The notes below the pieces were generated by a model, which worked only from the letters and a program-made list of their open reading frames with translations, did not search any database and was not told the origin of the DNA. The position numbers were made by a program, and so were the translations under genes. A stretch of DNA of 35,892 nt, taken from the NCBI RefSeq assembly GCF_902806315.1, contig NZ_CADCWD010000093.1, positions 1-35,892 on the forward strand, read 5' to 3'. This DNA comes from an uncultured Sphingosinicella sp. (GTDB taxonomy: Bacteria; Pseudomonadota; Alphaproteobacteria; Sphingomonadales; Sphingomonadaceae). Positions 1 to 7,229 of the stretch are shown here, piece by piece (position 1 is the stretch's first letter; every line of letters starts with the position of its first letter).

Positions 1-640
1 AATCCGCGATATCGTATGCCATCTCTTCTGCCAGCGCGTGAGAGTTTCCGGGCTCGGAGCGCCGCCACAGCGACGGACCGTCGATCTTCGCATCGGCGGG
101 GCGCGGGTCGCTCCGCAGCCGGACCGTTCGCATCGGCTGCAGCTCAGCGGGTTTCGCGCGCTCCAGGCTGGCGAGCAGTTCGGGGGAGGGGGAATAGCCG
201 CCCAGCGTCCAGCCGCTCACGAGGCCCGTTCTCTTCAGATCCCGTGCGAGGGACGCCCCGTCCACGGGAGACAGGCGCCAACGGCAGCTGGCCTCGACAT
301 CATCCAGCAGGCCGCCGCCCCTGAAGCTTGCCACGACTGCCTTGCCGCCCAGCCGGCTTCCGGTCGCCTGCGCCGCGGCGGCCCAATCGGCCCAGCCGCA
401 TTCCTGCAGCGCCCGCTCGCTTTCGCCGGTGCCCGGCAGATCCGGAAGCCAGCAGCCGAAGCCCTGATCCGCCAGTGCTCGCATCGTCGCGACCAGCAGG
501 GCGCGGGTGCGGTTCATTTCCTCGAACAGAGGCGGCAGGAACAGGATAGGGGCGCCGTCCACCGGACCAATCCGCATCAGCCATTCGTCCTGGCCGTTCA
601 TCTGGTAGCGGTCGTAGGCGAGACCGCCGGATCCCGTCAC
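1..640 (-). CDS. Exosortase A system-associated hydrolase 2 (partial, C-terminus outside window)
   Basis: Alpha/beta-hydrolase-like protein of the XrtA exopolysaccharide locus. The reverse strand is open from a GTG at 640 to the window edge, giving 213 residues with no stop. The GTG overlaps the upstream acyl carrier protein stop as GTGA (640-637), so translation is probably coupled. Visible features are an N-terminal LFLPPLFEEMNRTR segment typical of the XrtA-associated hydrolase 2 family, a CWLPDLPGTGES stretch that fits the oxyanion and strand region of an alpha/beta hydrolase, and ASFRGGG where a nucleophile elbow would be expected. That last motif is not a canonical GxSxG, so catalysis cannot be confirmed. 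The substrate is unknown; being beside an ACP suggests a thioester or ester hydrolase role (inference). Hydrolase 1, its usual partner, is not in view and may lie beyond position 1. Confidence 0.8.
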   Translation of the reverse strand, partial: MTGSGGLAYDRYQMNGQDEWLMRIGPVDGAPILFLPPLFEEMNRTRALLVATMRALADQGFGCWLPDLPGTGESERALQECGWADWAAAAQATGSRLGGKAVVASFRGGGLLDDVEASCRWRLSPVDGASLARDLKRTGLVSGWTLGGYSPSPELLASLERAKPAELQPMRTVRLRSDPRPADAKIDGPSLWRRSEPGNSHALAEEMAYDIAD

Positions 641-915
641 CGCAGCGCCTTCGCCCTGGCGAAGGTCAGCAAAGAGCCATAGGTTTCAAGCATATCCGCA
701 TCGACTTCATGATCCTCTATGAGGATACCCAGCCGCTCTTCCAACTCGGTCAGCAGCCCCGCCACGGCCATGGAGTCGAATTCGGGAAGGGCACCGAACA
801 GCGGCGTTCCTTGATTGAAGCCGCGCACCCGCTCCGCGTCGAGCCCGAGCACGTCGACGAGCACCGCGCGCAAGGTCTTGTCGACCTCCTGTTCGTCGTC
901 AAACGCCGCAACCAT
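637..915 (-). CDS. Acyl carrier protein of the XrtA locus
   Basis: Small acidic 92-residue protein of acyl/peptidyl carrier type. The likely phosphopantetheine attachment site is Ser48 in EFDSMAVAGLL, which matches the DSx core of carrier proteins. The rest fits a four-helix ACP fold (LRAVLVDVLGL helix 1, LLTELEERLGI helix 2, acidic throughout). It starts with ATG at 915 behind a strong GGGGGA ribosome site. It overlaps the downstream hydrolase by 4 bp and sits 25 bp after the GNAT gene. With the divergent AMP-forming ligase it forms a plausible activate-and-carry pair: the ligase would adenylate a substrate and load it on Ser48 (inference). It differs from the fatty-acid synthesis AcpP in sequence and in context. 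Confidence 0.88.
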   Translation of the reverse strand: MVAAFDDEQEVDKTLRAVLVDVLGLDAERVRGFNQGTPLFGALPEFDSMAVAGLLTELEERLGILIEDHEVDADMLETYGSLLTFARAKALR

Positions 916-940
916 CTGTATTCCCCCTGTTCAGCCGCGC

Positions 941-1993
941 CTAGTCGTTTCGCAGCCGCCGGACAAGCGCGCCGGCCGCGGCCTTCGCTGCCGACGCAAG
1001 GCCCGCGGGAGAGGCCCGGTCATAGAAATCGAGCCTGTAGAGCGGCCGCTTCATGTCCATCCAGTCGGCCTTGTAGGCATCGTCACCCGTGCCGAAGTCG
1101 ACGAGCATCGGCCGATCCCGTTCGAGGACGTGGCGGAACATGGCATGGGTGAGAAGCGACCCGGGCGAAAGCGACTTGGCGCTTTCATCATGGGCAAGCT
1201 TGTGAATGGTCGCGATTTCACCGTCCATTGTCCAGAACTGAGCCGCCACCGCTTTTCCGTCCTGTCGCGCAATCCCGAGCCTGAGCGCCCCCCATCGCCC
1301 CGCTCGCTCGGCGAGCGCGCGCAGGAACTCTGGCGAGCCTTCTTCCGGCTTCCAGCTCGCTCGATACACCGCCTCATATTCCGCCCAGGCTTCCGCATCG
1401 AAGCGATCCAAGATCTGGATGTCGAGACTCGCCCGCTTCTGCTTTCGCGCAATCGTGTTCCGAAGCCGGCTCGGGCGCCGGTCCCAGTAGGCGTCGAATG
1501 GATGTTCATGCGTCTCGGCGACCCAGTTATAGGTTGTGACCGATCGCCGGGCGATCCATCCGGAGCCGCCGAACGCTTGCTTCAGCAGGGAAGCGAAGCC
1601 ATCCTCATCGTCCATGGGCGACACGCTGATGCGGTCGAAGCGCTCGCGCAGCCGTTCGGCCACCGCGCTGACCAGGGGGAGGCGGCGATCCGGCTCCTGG
1701 TGGGCGGGACTGCCGACATTGGAAAAGATTGGCGCGAAGGCCAGCGTATACCAGCTTGCGAAGGCCTGGCCTTGCTTCGCGGCGACTTCCTGGAGGAACA
1801 ACCAGGCCGACCGGCCCTCTTCATCCCGCGCACGCGCCGCCACGAGGCGAGTATCCGGCAGCACATGTTCCCAGGTCAGCCTCAGCCAGTCGATGCTGTC
1901 GTAGAGATACTCCTGCCGCTCCCGGTCGAGCGCGCCTCCCGCATCCCGCTCCACCGAGTCCAGGTCATCGAACAGTTCCACCTCAATGCCCAA
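941..1993 (-). CDS. GNAT/FemAB-like acyltransferase of the XrtA locus
   Basis: A 350-residue protein resembling the BioF2/CelD-like branch of the GNAT superfamily found in polysaccharide loci. The C-terminal half (about 165-320) carries the RLRNTIARKQKR segment and the GTGDDAYKADWMD segment, which resembles the D-F-G-x-G-D-x-x-Y-K-x-x-W signature of this group. The N-terminal half is a second, degenerate GNAT-like lobe. The start is a TTG at 1993 behind GGGGGAATA, the same Shine-Dalgarno block used by the ACP gene; a GTG at 1981 is the alternative. It is first gene of the leftward trio, with the ACP next and the ligase diverging 52 bp away. It probably transfers an acyl or aminoacyl group to a glycan or lipid; donor and acceptor are unknown. 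Confidence 0.78.
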   Translation of the reverse strand: MGIEVELFDDLDSVERDAGGALDRERQEYLYDSIDWLRLTWEHVLPDTRLVAARARDEEGRSAWLFLQEVAAKQGQAFASWYTLAFAPIFSNVGSPAHQEPDRRLPLVSAVAERLRERFDRISVSPMDDEDGFASLLKQAFGGSGWIARRSVTTYNWVAETHEHPFDAYWDRRPSRLRNTIARKQKRASLDIQILDRFDAEAWAEYEAVYRASWKPEEGSPEFLRALAERAGRWGALRLGIARQDGKAVAAQFWTMDGEIATIHKLAHDESAKSLSPGSLLTHAMFRHVLERDRPMLVDFGTGDDAYKADWMDMKRPLYRLDFYDRASPAGLASAAKAAAGALVRRLRND

Positions 1994-2045
1994 CGCGCTA
2001 TTCCCCCGGCTTCTCGCCGCTGGTGTGGCTTAGGCAGGAGCGAAG
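1994..2045. promoter_or_regulatory. Divergent intergenic region between the two arms of the XrtA locus
   Basis: Only 52 bp separate the leftward GNAT start (TTG 1993) and the rightward ligase start (GTG 2046). Any promoters for the two arms must sit here or inside the coding ends. The rightward gene has an AGGAGCGAAG ribosome site at 2036-2045. No convincing -35/-10 pair was seen. Confidence 0.35.
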
Positions 2046-3548
2046 GTGCAAGCCCCCGATCCCAACCCACGGCCGCTCGACCATCTCACGCTTCGAGGTG
2101 CTCCGGGCGCTCCGGCGCTCGTCACGCGCGAGGGCGAGCTCGATTATGCAGCACTCGAGCAAGCGGTCGCCGCTCTTTCCGGTGCGCTGAAGGCGAGGGG
2201 CCTCGCACCCGGCGCGCGGGTGGCAAGCTGGCTGCCCAAGACACGTATGACGAGCCTGCTCCCGCTGGCCTGCGCCCGCGCGGGGCTCGTCCATGTGCCG
2301 ATCAACCCGCTGCTGAAGCGCGCGCAGGTCGCACACATCCTGGCCGACAGTGGCGCCGAACTCCTGATCACGGGCGGCGCGCGGCTGCGCACGTTCGAGA
2401 CGGGCGATCTCCCGTCCGGATGCGTGACGGTGGCGGAAGAGGAGGGCGCGCAGATGCTCCTCGGGCGCGAGACCATGCCGCCATCCTCGGCCGCCCCCGA
2501 TCAGCTCGCGGCTTTGCTCTACACGTCCGGCTCGACCGGTCGTCCCAAGGGCGTGATGCTGAGCCACGCCAATTTGTGGCTCGGTGCAGTCTCCGTCGCT
2601 CATTATCTCGGCCTCACGCCCGCCGACAGGACGCTCGGCGTCCTGCCGCTGAGCTTCGATTATGGGCAGAACCAGCTCCTTTCCACCTGGGCGGCGGGCG
2701 GGTGCGCGATCCCCATTGAATATCTCGCGGCCAAGGACGTGATCCGCGCGGTCGAGCGTCATGACGTCACCACCCTGGCCGGCGTGCCTCCGCTCTGGGT
2801 GCAGCTCATCGAGGCGAACTGGCCGCCCTCGGCGCTGCTGCGCCTCCGCCGCCTGACCAACTCGGGCGGGCGGCTGCCGAGCTCGATCGTGCGACGGATG
2901 CGCGAGATGTTCCCGGCTGCCGAGATCCACCTGATGTATGGCCTCACCGAAGCCTTCCGCTCGACATCGCTCGATCCGGCCTTGCTCGACGAGCATCCGG
3001 ATTCGATCGGCACCGCAATTCCATTCGCCGAGATCATGGTCTTGGGCCCGGACGGCAGCGCGGCCGAAACGGGCGAGCTGGTCCATGCCGGCCCACTCGT
3101 CGCCAAAGGCTATTGGAACGACCCTGGGCGAACCGGCGAGCGCTTCCGGCCCGCGCCCCAGGGCTCTCGCTATGGCGGCACAGCGGTCTGGTCGGGCGAC
3201 CGCGTCCGTGTCGACGAACAGGGCTTGCTCTATTTCGTCGGCCGCGAGGATGCGATGATCAAGACCAGCGGCAACCGCGTCAGCCCGACCGAGGTAGAGG
3301 AGGCTGCGGTCGCCAGCGGCCTGGTCGCCGAGGCGGTCGCGCTCGGCTATCCCGACCATCGGCTGGGCGAGGCAATCGCGCTCGTCGTTCGCGGCAATCG
3401 CGCCGGAGAGGCGGACCTCAGAAATTTTCTGAAACGCGAGCTACCGAATTTTATGCAGCCCTCCGCTATCCTCTGGCGCAACGAGCTGCCGCGCAATCCG
3501 AACGGCAAGCTCGACAGGGAGCGTTTGAAGAGCGAGCTGATGTCGTGA
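2046..3548 (+). CDS. AMP-forming acyl-CoA ligase/synthetase, exosortase A-associated
   Basis: ANL-superfamily adenylating enzyme of 500 residues, full length for the XrtA-associated ligase family. Motifs in order: LLYTSGSTGRPKGVMLSH (about 158-174, phosphate-binding A3), MYGLTEAF (A5), WSGDRVRV and YFVGREDAMIKTSGNRV (A7/A8 hinge), and PRNPNGKLDR with the catalytic Lys488 (A10). The enzyme activates a carboxylate with ATP and passes it to a thiol. The natural acceptor may be the divergent ACP rather than CoA (inference). The start is GTG 2046 with AGGAGCGAAG just upstream. The stop overlaps the GTG of the decarboxylase as GTGA (3545-3548). The acid substrate cannot be read from the sequence. 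Confidence 0.92.
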   Translation: MQAPDPNPRPLDHLTLRGAPGAPALVTREGELDYAALEQAVAALSGALKARGLAPGARVASWLPKTRMTSLLPLACARAGLVHVPINPLLKRAQVAHILADSGAELLITGGARLRTFETGDLPSGCVTVAEEEGAQMLLGRETMPPSSAAPDQLAALLYTSGSTGRPKGVMLSHANLWLGAVSVAHYLGLTPADRTLGVLPLSFDYGQNQLLSTWAAGGCAIPIEYLAAKDVIRAVERHDVTTLAGVPPLWVQLIEANWPPSALLRLRRLTNSGGRLPSSIVRRMREMFPAAEIHLMYGLTEAFRSTSLDPALLDEHPDSIGTAIPFAEIMVLGPDGSAAETGELVHAGPLVAKGYWNDPGRTGERFRPAPQGSRYGGTAVWSGDRVRVDEQGLLYFVGREDAMIKTSGNRVSPTEVEEAAVASGLVAEAVALGYPDHRLGEAIALVVRGNRAGEADLRNFLKRELPNFMQPSAILWRNELPRNPNGKLDRERLKSELMS

Positions 3549-4777
3549 CGAAGCCCATGGGAACCATACCGGCCGGCTTCGGCGCGGAAGAGGGCATGCT
3601 GACGATCGGCGGGCGAAGGGTCGACGCCCTGGTCGCCGAGGCCGGCGACACGCCGCTCTTCGTCTACGACTTCGGCCTGGTGCGGCAGCGGGTCGACCGT
3701 TTTCGCGCTGCTTTTCCCGGCGTCCAGCTTCATTATGCCGTCAAGGCCAACCCGTTCGCGCCGCTCCTCGGAAGCATTCTGAACCTGGTCGATGGCCTCG
3801 ACGTCGCGTCCGCTGGGGAGTTGAGGCTGGCGCTCTTGCAAGGTGCACCACCCGAGACGGTCTCCTTTGCAGGACCTGGAAAGCGCGACACCGAACTCGA
3901 GGAGGCCATCCGCGCGGGCGTGACGCTTAACTGCGAATCCGAAGGGGAGGCGGAACGGGCGATCGCGATCGGGCAGCGGCTCGCGAAGGCGCCCAAGCTT
4001 GCCGTGAGGGTGAACCCCGATTTCGAGATCCGCGGTTCGGGAATGCGAATGGGCGGCGGCGCCAAACCCTTTGGAGTGGACGCCGAGCGGGTTCCCGCCC
4101 TCGTCCGCCGCATCGTCGATGCAGGCGCCGACTGGCGCGGCTTCCACATCTTCGCAGGCTCGCAGGCGCTCGATGCCGGAGCATTGATCGACGCCCAGCG
4201 GGCCACGCTGGATCTTGCCGCCAACCTGTCCGAAGCGGTGGGCGCGGCTCCTGCGACGCTCAACCTCGGGGGCGGCTTCGGCATTCCCTACTTCCATGGC
4301 GAGCAGTCGCTCGATCTGAAATTTGTAGGCGACGCGCTGATAGATAATCTGAACAGCCGCGCGCAAGTGCTCGAAAATACAGTGATATTTATCGAACTTG
4401 GCCGCTGGCTGGTGGGCGAGGCGGGCGTCTACCTGACGCGCATCGTCGACCGGAAGGTCAGTCACGGCAAGACCTTCCTGGTCACTGACGGCGGCATGCA
4501 TCACCAGCTCGCCGCCTCGGGCAATTTCGGCCAGGTGGTGCGCCGCAACTACCCCGTTGCGATCGCCAATCGCATGGACGAGCCGCCGACCGAAGAGGCG
4601 AGCATCGTCGGCTGCCTGTGCACCCCGCTCGACCGGTTGGGCGACGACCTCCTGGTCCCCTCCGCCGCGCCGGGTGACCTGATCGCGATCTTCTTGGCAG
4701 GCGCTTACGGGCTCACCGCCAGCCCGCAGATCTTCCTCGCTCAGCAGCCTGCCGGCGAGCTGTTGGTGGGGGTGTGA
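3545..4777 (+). CDS. PLP-dependent decarboxylase, exosortase A-associated (LysA/ornithine decarboxylase fold III)
   Basis: A 410-residue fold-type III PLP decarboxylase, related to diaminopimelate and ornithine decarboxylases. Key residues: PLP Lys67 in HYAVKANPF, the HIFAGSQ segment (201-207), the phosphate-binding GGGFGIPY (242-249), ELGRWLVGEAG (284-294), and a G-x-x-C-x-x-x-D motif with Cys359 and Asp363 in GCLCTPLD, matching the active-site cysteine of the family. GTG 3545 is preferred over ATG 3557 because it overlaps the ligase stop as GTGA and restores an MTKP-type N-terminus. It probably decarboxylates an amino acid, free or attached to the ACP, to an amine used in glycan or lipid decoration (inference). 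It is the last gene before a 195-bp gap. Confidence 0.9.
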   Translation: MTKPMGTIPAGFGAEEGMLTIGGRRVDALVAEAGDTPLFVYDFGLVRQRVDRFRAAFPGVQLHYAVKANPFAPLLGSILNLVDGLDVASAGELRLALLQGAPPETVSFAGPGKRDTELEEAIRAGVTLNCESEGEAERAIAIGQRLAKAPKLAVRVNPDFEIRGSGMRMGGGAKPFGVDAERVPALVRRIVDAGADWRGFHIFAGSQALDAGALIDAQRATLDLAANLSEAVGAAPATLNLGGGFGIPYFHGEQSLDLKFVGDALIDNLNSRAQVLENTVIFIELGRWLVGEAGVYLTRIVDRKVSHGKTFLVTDGGMHHQLAASGNFGQVVRRNYPVAIANRMDEPPTEEASIVGCLCTPLDRLGDDLLVPSAAPGDLIAIFLAGAYGLTASPQIFLAQQPAGELLVGV

Positions 4778-4832
4778 AAAGGTTCCGGCCAGAAGCCGGT
4801 CAAGCGCCGAATTAAGCGGGGAATGACAAACA

Positions 4833-4847
4833 GTCCCAGTCTGGGAC
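4833..4847. promoter_or_regulatory. Perfect 7-bp inverted repeat (GTCCCAG-T-CTGGGAC), candidate operator
   Basis: Perfect palindrome with a one-base centre in the 195-bp gap between the decarboxylase stop (4777) and the export lipoprotein start (4973). The tight centre suits a dimeric DNA-binding protein better than an RNA hairpin. A 5-bp stem (CCGGC/GCCGG, 4785-4799) lies upstream and may be a weak terminator. No clear sigma-70 or sigma-54 promoter was found in the gap. Confidence 0.4.
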
Positions 4848-4972
4848 AGCTGCGAAAAGCCCATTGTTCCTAACCGGAATTTTACCTCTTGGCCTGATAG
4901 CAAGACCCAAATCTGCGTGAGGCCCCCGCGCGGACGGTGGCGGCGCAGCAAGGCATTGAAGAGGAACGACCC

Positions 4973-5620
4973 ATGCGCGCATCTGCCACGTTCAAGCTGG
5001 CTCTGGCGATTGCCACGAGCGGCGCCGCCCTGACCGGCTGCACCACCGCAGCCACCACCGGCAACTCGCTGCCCGCGGCTTCATTCGTCAGCACCGATGA
5101 CGAGGTGAGCGAGAAATACATCATAGGCGCGCTGGACGAGCTCACGGTTTTCGTGTGGCGCAACCCGGAGCTCGGCGCGAAGGTTCAGGTTCGCCCCGAC
5201 GGCCGCATCACCACGCCGCTGATCACCGACATGCCGGCGGTGGGCAAGACGCCCGCCCAGCTCGCCGAGGACATCAAGAAGTCGCTCACTCAGTATATCG
5301 AGGAGCCGCTCGTCTCCGTCATGGTCGACAAGTTCCAGGGCACCTTCTCGCAGCAGGTCCGCATCGTCGGCGCGACCGAGAAGCCGGCTTCCTTGCCCTA
5401 CCGCGCCAACATGACTCTGCTCGACGCGATGATCGCGGTCGGCGGCCTTTCCGAATATGCCGCCGGCGACCGCGCCCGTCTGGTTCGCCAGGACAAGGCA
5501 AGCGGCACCCAAAAGGAATATGACCTCAAGATCGCCCGCTTGCTCAAGAAGGGCGACACCAGCGCCAACGTGAAGCTGGAGCCGGGTGACGTCATCATCA
5601 TCCCCGAGAGCATGTTCTGA
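4973..5620 (+). CDS. Polysaccharide export lipoprotein, XrtA/PEP-CTERM type (Wza/KpsD family)
   Basis: A 215-residue outer-membrane export protein. ATG 4973 follows a good AAGAGGAAC site and gives a lipoprotein signal peptide with lipobox LTGC and lipidated Cys23; an upstream in-frame GTG at 4937 would spoil the signal. Residues about 46-125 form the polysaccharide-export domain (YIIGALDELTVFVWRNPEL, VRPDGRITTPLI). About 130-195 form an SLBB/beta-grasp module (VRIVGATEKPASLPYRANM, LLDAMIAVGGL, KLEPGDVIIIPESMF at the end). It would form the periplasmic/outer-membrane conduit for the exopolysaccharide with the chain-length protein encoded 41 bp downstream. The length is normal for the XrtA subfamily, shorter than Wza. 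Confidence 0.92.
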   Translation: MRASATFKLALAIATSGAALTGCTTAATTGNSLPAASFVSTDDEVSEKYIIGALDELTVFVWRNPELGAKVQVRPDGRITTPLITDMPAVGKTPAQLAEDIKKSLTQYIEEPLVSVMVDKFQGTFSQQVRIVGATEKPASLPYRANMTLLDAMIAVGGLSEYAAGDRARLVRQDKASGTQKEYDLKIARLLKKGDTSANVKLEPGDVIIIPESMF

Positions 5621-5661
5621 AGAACCGCCACCGCACCCTCTAGCAAGAAGAGCAAGCGTCG

Positions 5662-7218
5662 ATGGACGGAATTTACGAACAGGCCCGCATAGCAGTCTAC
5701 TCGGTGTGGCGCCGTCGCTGGCTGGCGCTCGCCGTCGCCTGGGGCCTTTGCCTCGTCGGCTGGCTGGCGATCGCGCTGATCCCCAACAGCTACGAATCCC
5801 GCGCCCGGGTATTCGCCCAGATGCAGTCGATTCTGCCCGACAAGATCGGCATCACCGCGGCCGAGCGCCAGAGCGATCTCCTCCGCGTCAAGCAGACGCT
5901 CACCTCCACCCAGAATTTGGAAAAGGTGGTGCGCCGCACCGACCTCAACTTGCTGGTCGGCAGCGAGCGCGACCTTGCCGCCCAGGTCGAGAAGCTGCGC
6001 GAGAATATCAAAATCACCGCGCAGCAGGACAATCTGTTCGAAATCAGCGCCACCTCGGGCGTCGCTGGCTTCTCCAACGCGCAGAATGCCAAGGCCTCGG
6101 CCGCCATCGTCCAGAACCTGCTCGACCTGTTCGTCGAGGAGAATCTCTCCGGCGACCGCGCCGAGACCGGCCAGACCCTGGGCTTCCTCGACGAGGAGCT
6201 TCGCCGCCGCGAGCGCGCGTTGCAGGAAGCCGAGCAGCGCCGCGTCGACTTCGAAACCAAATTCATGGGCATGCTGCCGGGCGAGGGCTCGATCGCGCAG
6301 CGCATGGCCACCGCTCGCATGGAGCTGGCCAATATCGACCAGCAGCTCATGTCCGCACAAGGGTCGCTGAACGCCATCCGCGGCCAGATGGCGGGCGTGT
6401 CCGCGAGCATCTCCACTCCAAGCCTCAGCGCTCCGAGCAGCGCAGGCTATGCGACCCAGCAGGTTGCGGCGCTCGAAGCCTCGCTCAGCCAGGCACGCGC
6501 CAAGGGCTGGACCGACAATCACCCGGACGTCGTCACCACCCGCCAGCAGATCGCCCGCCTGAAGCCCCAGGCCCAGGCCGAGCGCTCCAGCAATTCCGGC
6601 GGCGGCGGATCGGTCAGCACGCCCAATCCCGCCTTCACCTCGCTCCGTGCCATGGTCGCGGAGAAGGAAGCGCAGGCAGCGGCGGCGATGGCTCGCAAGG
6701 GTCAGATCGAAGCCGCAATGCAGCAGCTCGCCTCCAGGCAGGCCGAAGAGCCGGGCGTCGTCGCCGAGCAGGCGCGGCTCAACCGCGACTATGAAGTGCT
6801 GAAGCGCCAGTATGACAAGCTGCTGGAGGACCGCGAGCAGGTCCGCCTGCGCAGCGACGTCCAGAGCAAGACCGACGCGATCGACTTCCGCATCATCGAT
6901 CCGCCCAGCCGCCCCAACGTTCCGATCGCGCCGAACCGGCCTTTGCTGCTGAGCCTGATCCTGCTCGTCGCGCTTGGCGCGGGCGCGGGCGCCGCCTTTG
7001 CCAAGACGCAGATCCAGACCACCTTCCCGACCCAGAGCCGGCTGGAGCAGGTGACCGGTCTGCCGGTGCTCGGCTCCGTCGGCGAAGTGATGAACGCCGA
7101 ACGGCGCGTGGTCCACAAACAGCGGCTGAAATGGTTCGCGGGCGCAGGGGGCGCGCTCGCAGGAGCCTATGCGCTGCTGATGCTCGTCGAATTCTGGCAG
7201 CGCAGCACGGTTGCGTGA
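5662..7218 (+). CDS. XrtA-system polysaccharide chain-length determinant (Wzz/PCP family)
   Basis: Inner-membrane co-polymerase of 518 residues. A membrane segment near the N-terminus (about 20-42), a long periplasmic region rich in predicted coiled coil (about 150-440, several Glu/Arg/Gln heptads), the proline-rich PSRPNVPIAPNRP signature before the second membrane segment (about 428-448), and a further hydrophobic stretch near residues 490-510. No kinase domain is fused; the kinase is the next gene. The protein would set glycan chain length and couple polymerisation to export. ATG 5662 has no rival upstream. Its TGA overlaps a possible GTG of the kinase frame, but the kinase ATG 12 bp downstream is better. 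Confidence 0.92.
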   Translation: MDGIYEQARIAVYSVWRRRWLALAVAWGLCLVGWLAIALIPNSYESRARVFAQMQSILPDKIGITAAERQSDLLRVKQTLTSTQNLEKVVRRTDLNLLVGSERDLAAQVEKLRENIKITAQQDNLFEISATSGVAGFSNAQNAKASAAIVQNLLDLFVEENLSGDRAETGQTLGFLDEELRRRERALQEAEQRRVDFETKFMGMLPGEGSIAQRMATARMELANIDQQLMSAQGSLNAIRGQMAGVSASISTPSLSAPSSAGYATQQVAALEASLSQARAKGWTDNHPDVVTTRQQIARLKPQAQAERSSNSGGGGSVSTPNPAFTSLRAMVAEKEAQAAAAMARKGQIEAAMQQLASRQAEEPGVVAEQARLNRDYEVLKRQYDKLLEDREQVRLRSDVQSKTDAIDFRIIDPPSRPNVPIAPNRPLLLSLILLVALGAGAGAAFAKTQIQTTFPTQSRLEQVTGLPVLGSVGEVMNAERRVVHKQRLKWFAGAGGALAGAYALLMLVEFWQRSTVA

Positions 7219-7229
7219 GGGAACTCAAG

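Noticed and set aside
815-2719. Very long rightward open frame (634 codons) antisense to the ACP and GNAT genes
   Set aside because: Composition is Arg/Pro/Ser-rich with no family motif, and it covers the ACP, GNAT and the start of the ligase, all of which have strong motifs. High-GC shadow frame.
3347-4951. Leftward 534-codon open frame antisense to the decarboxylase
   Set aside because: No recognisable domain; the sense strand encodes a PLP decarboxylase with all active-site residues.
4848-4972. Possible sigma-54 promoter (TTGGCCTGATAGCAAG) before the export gene
   Set aside because: The GG-to-GC spacing is about three bases too short for the -24/-12 consensus, and the second element lacks TTGC.
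5398-7116. Leftward 572-codon open frame antisense to the chain-length gene
   Set aside because: Shadow frame of the third-position GC bias; the sense strand has the complete Wzz-type architecture.
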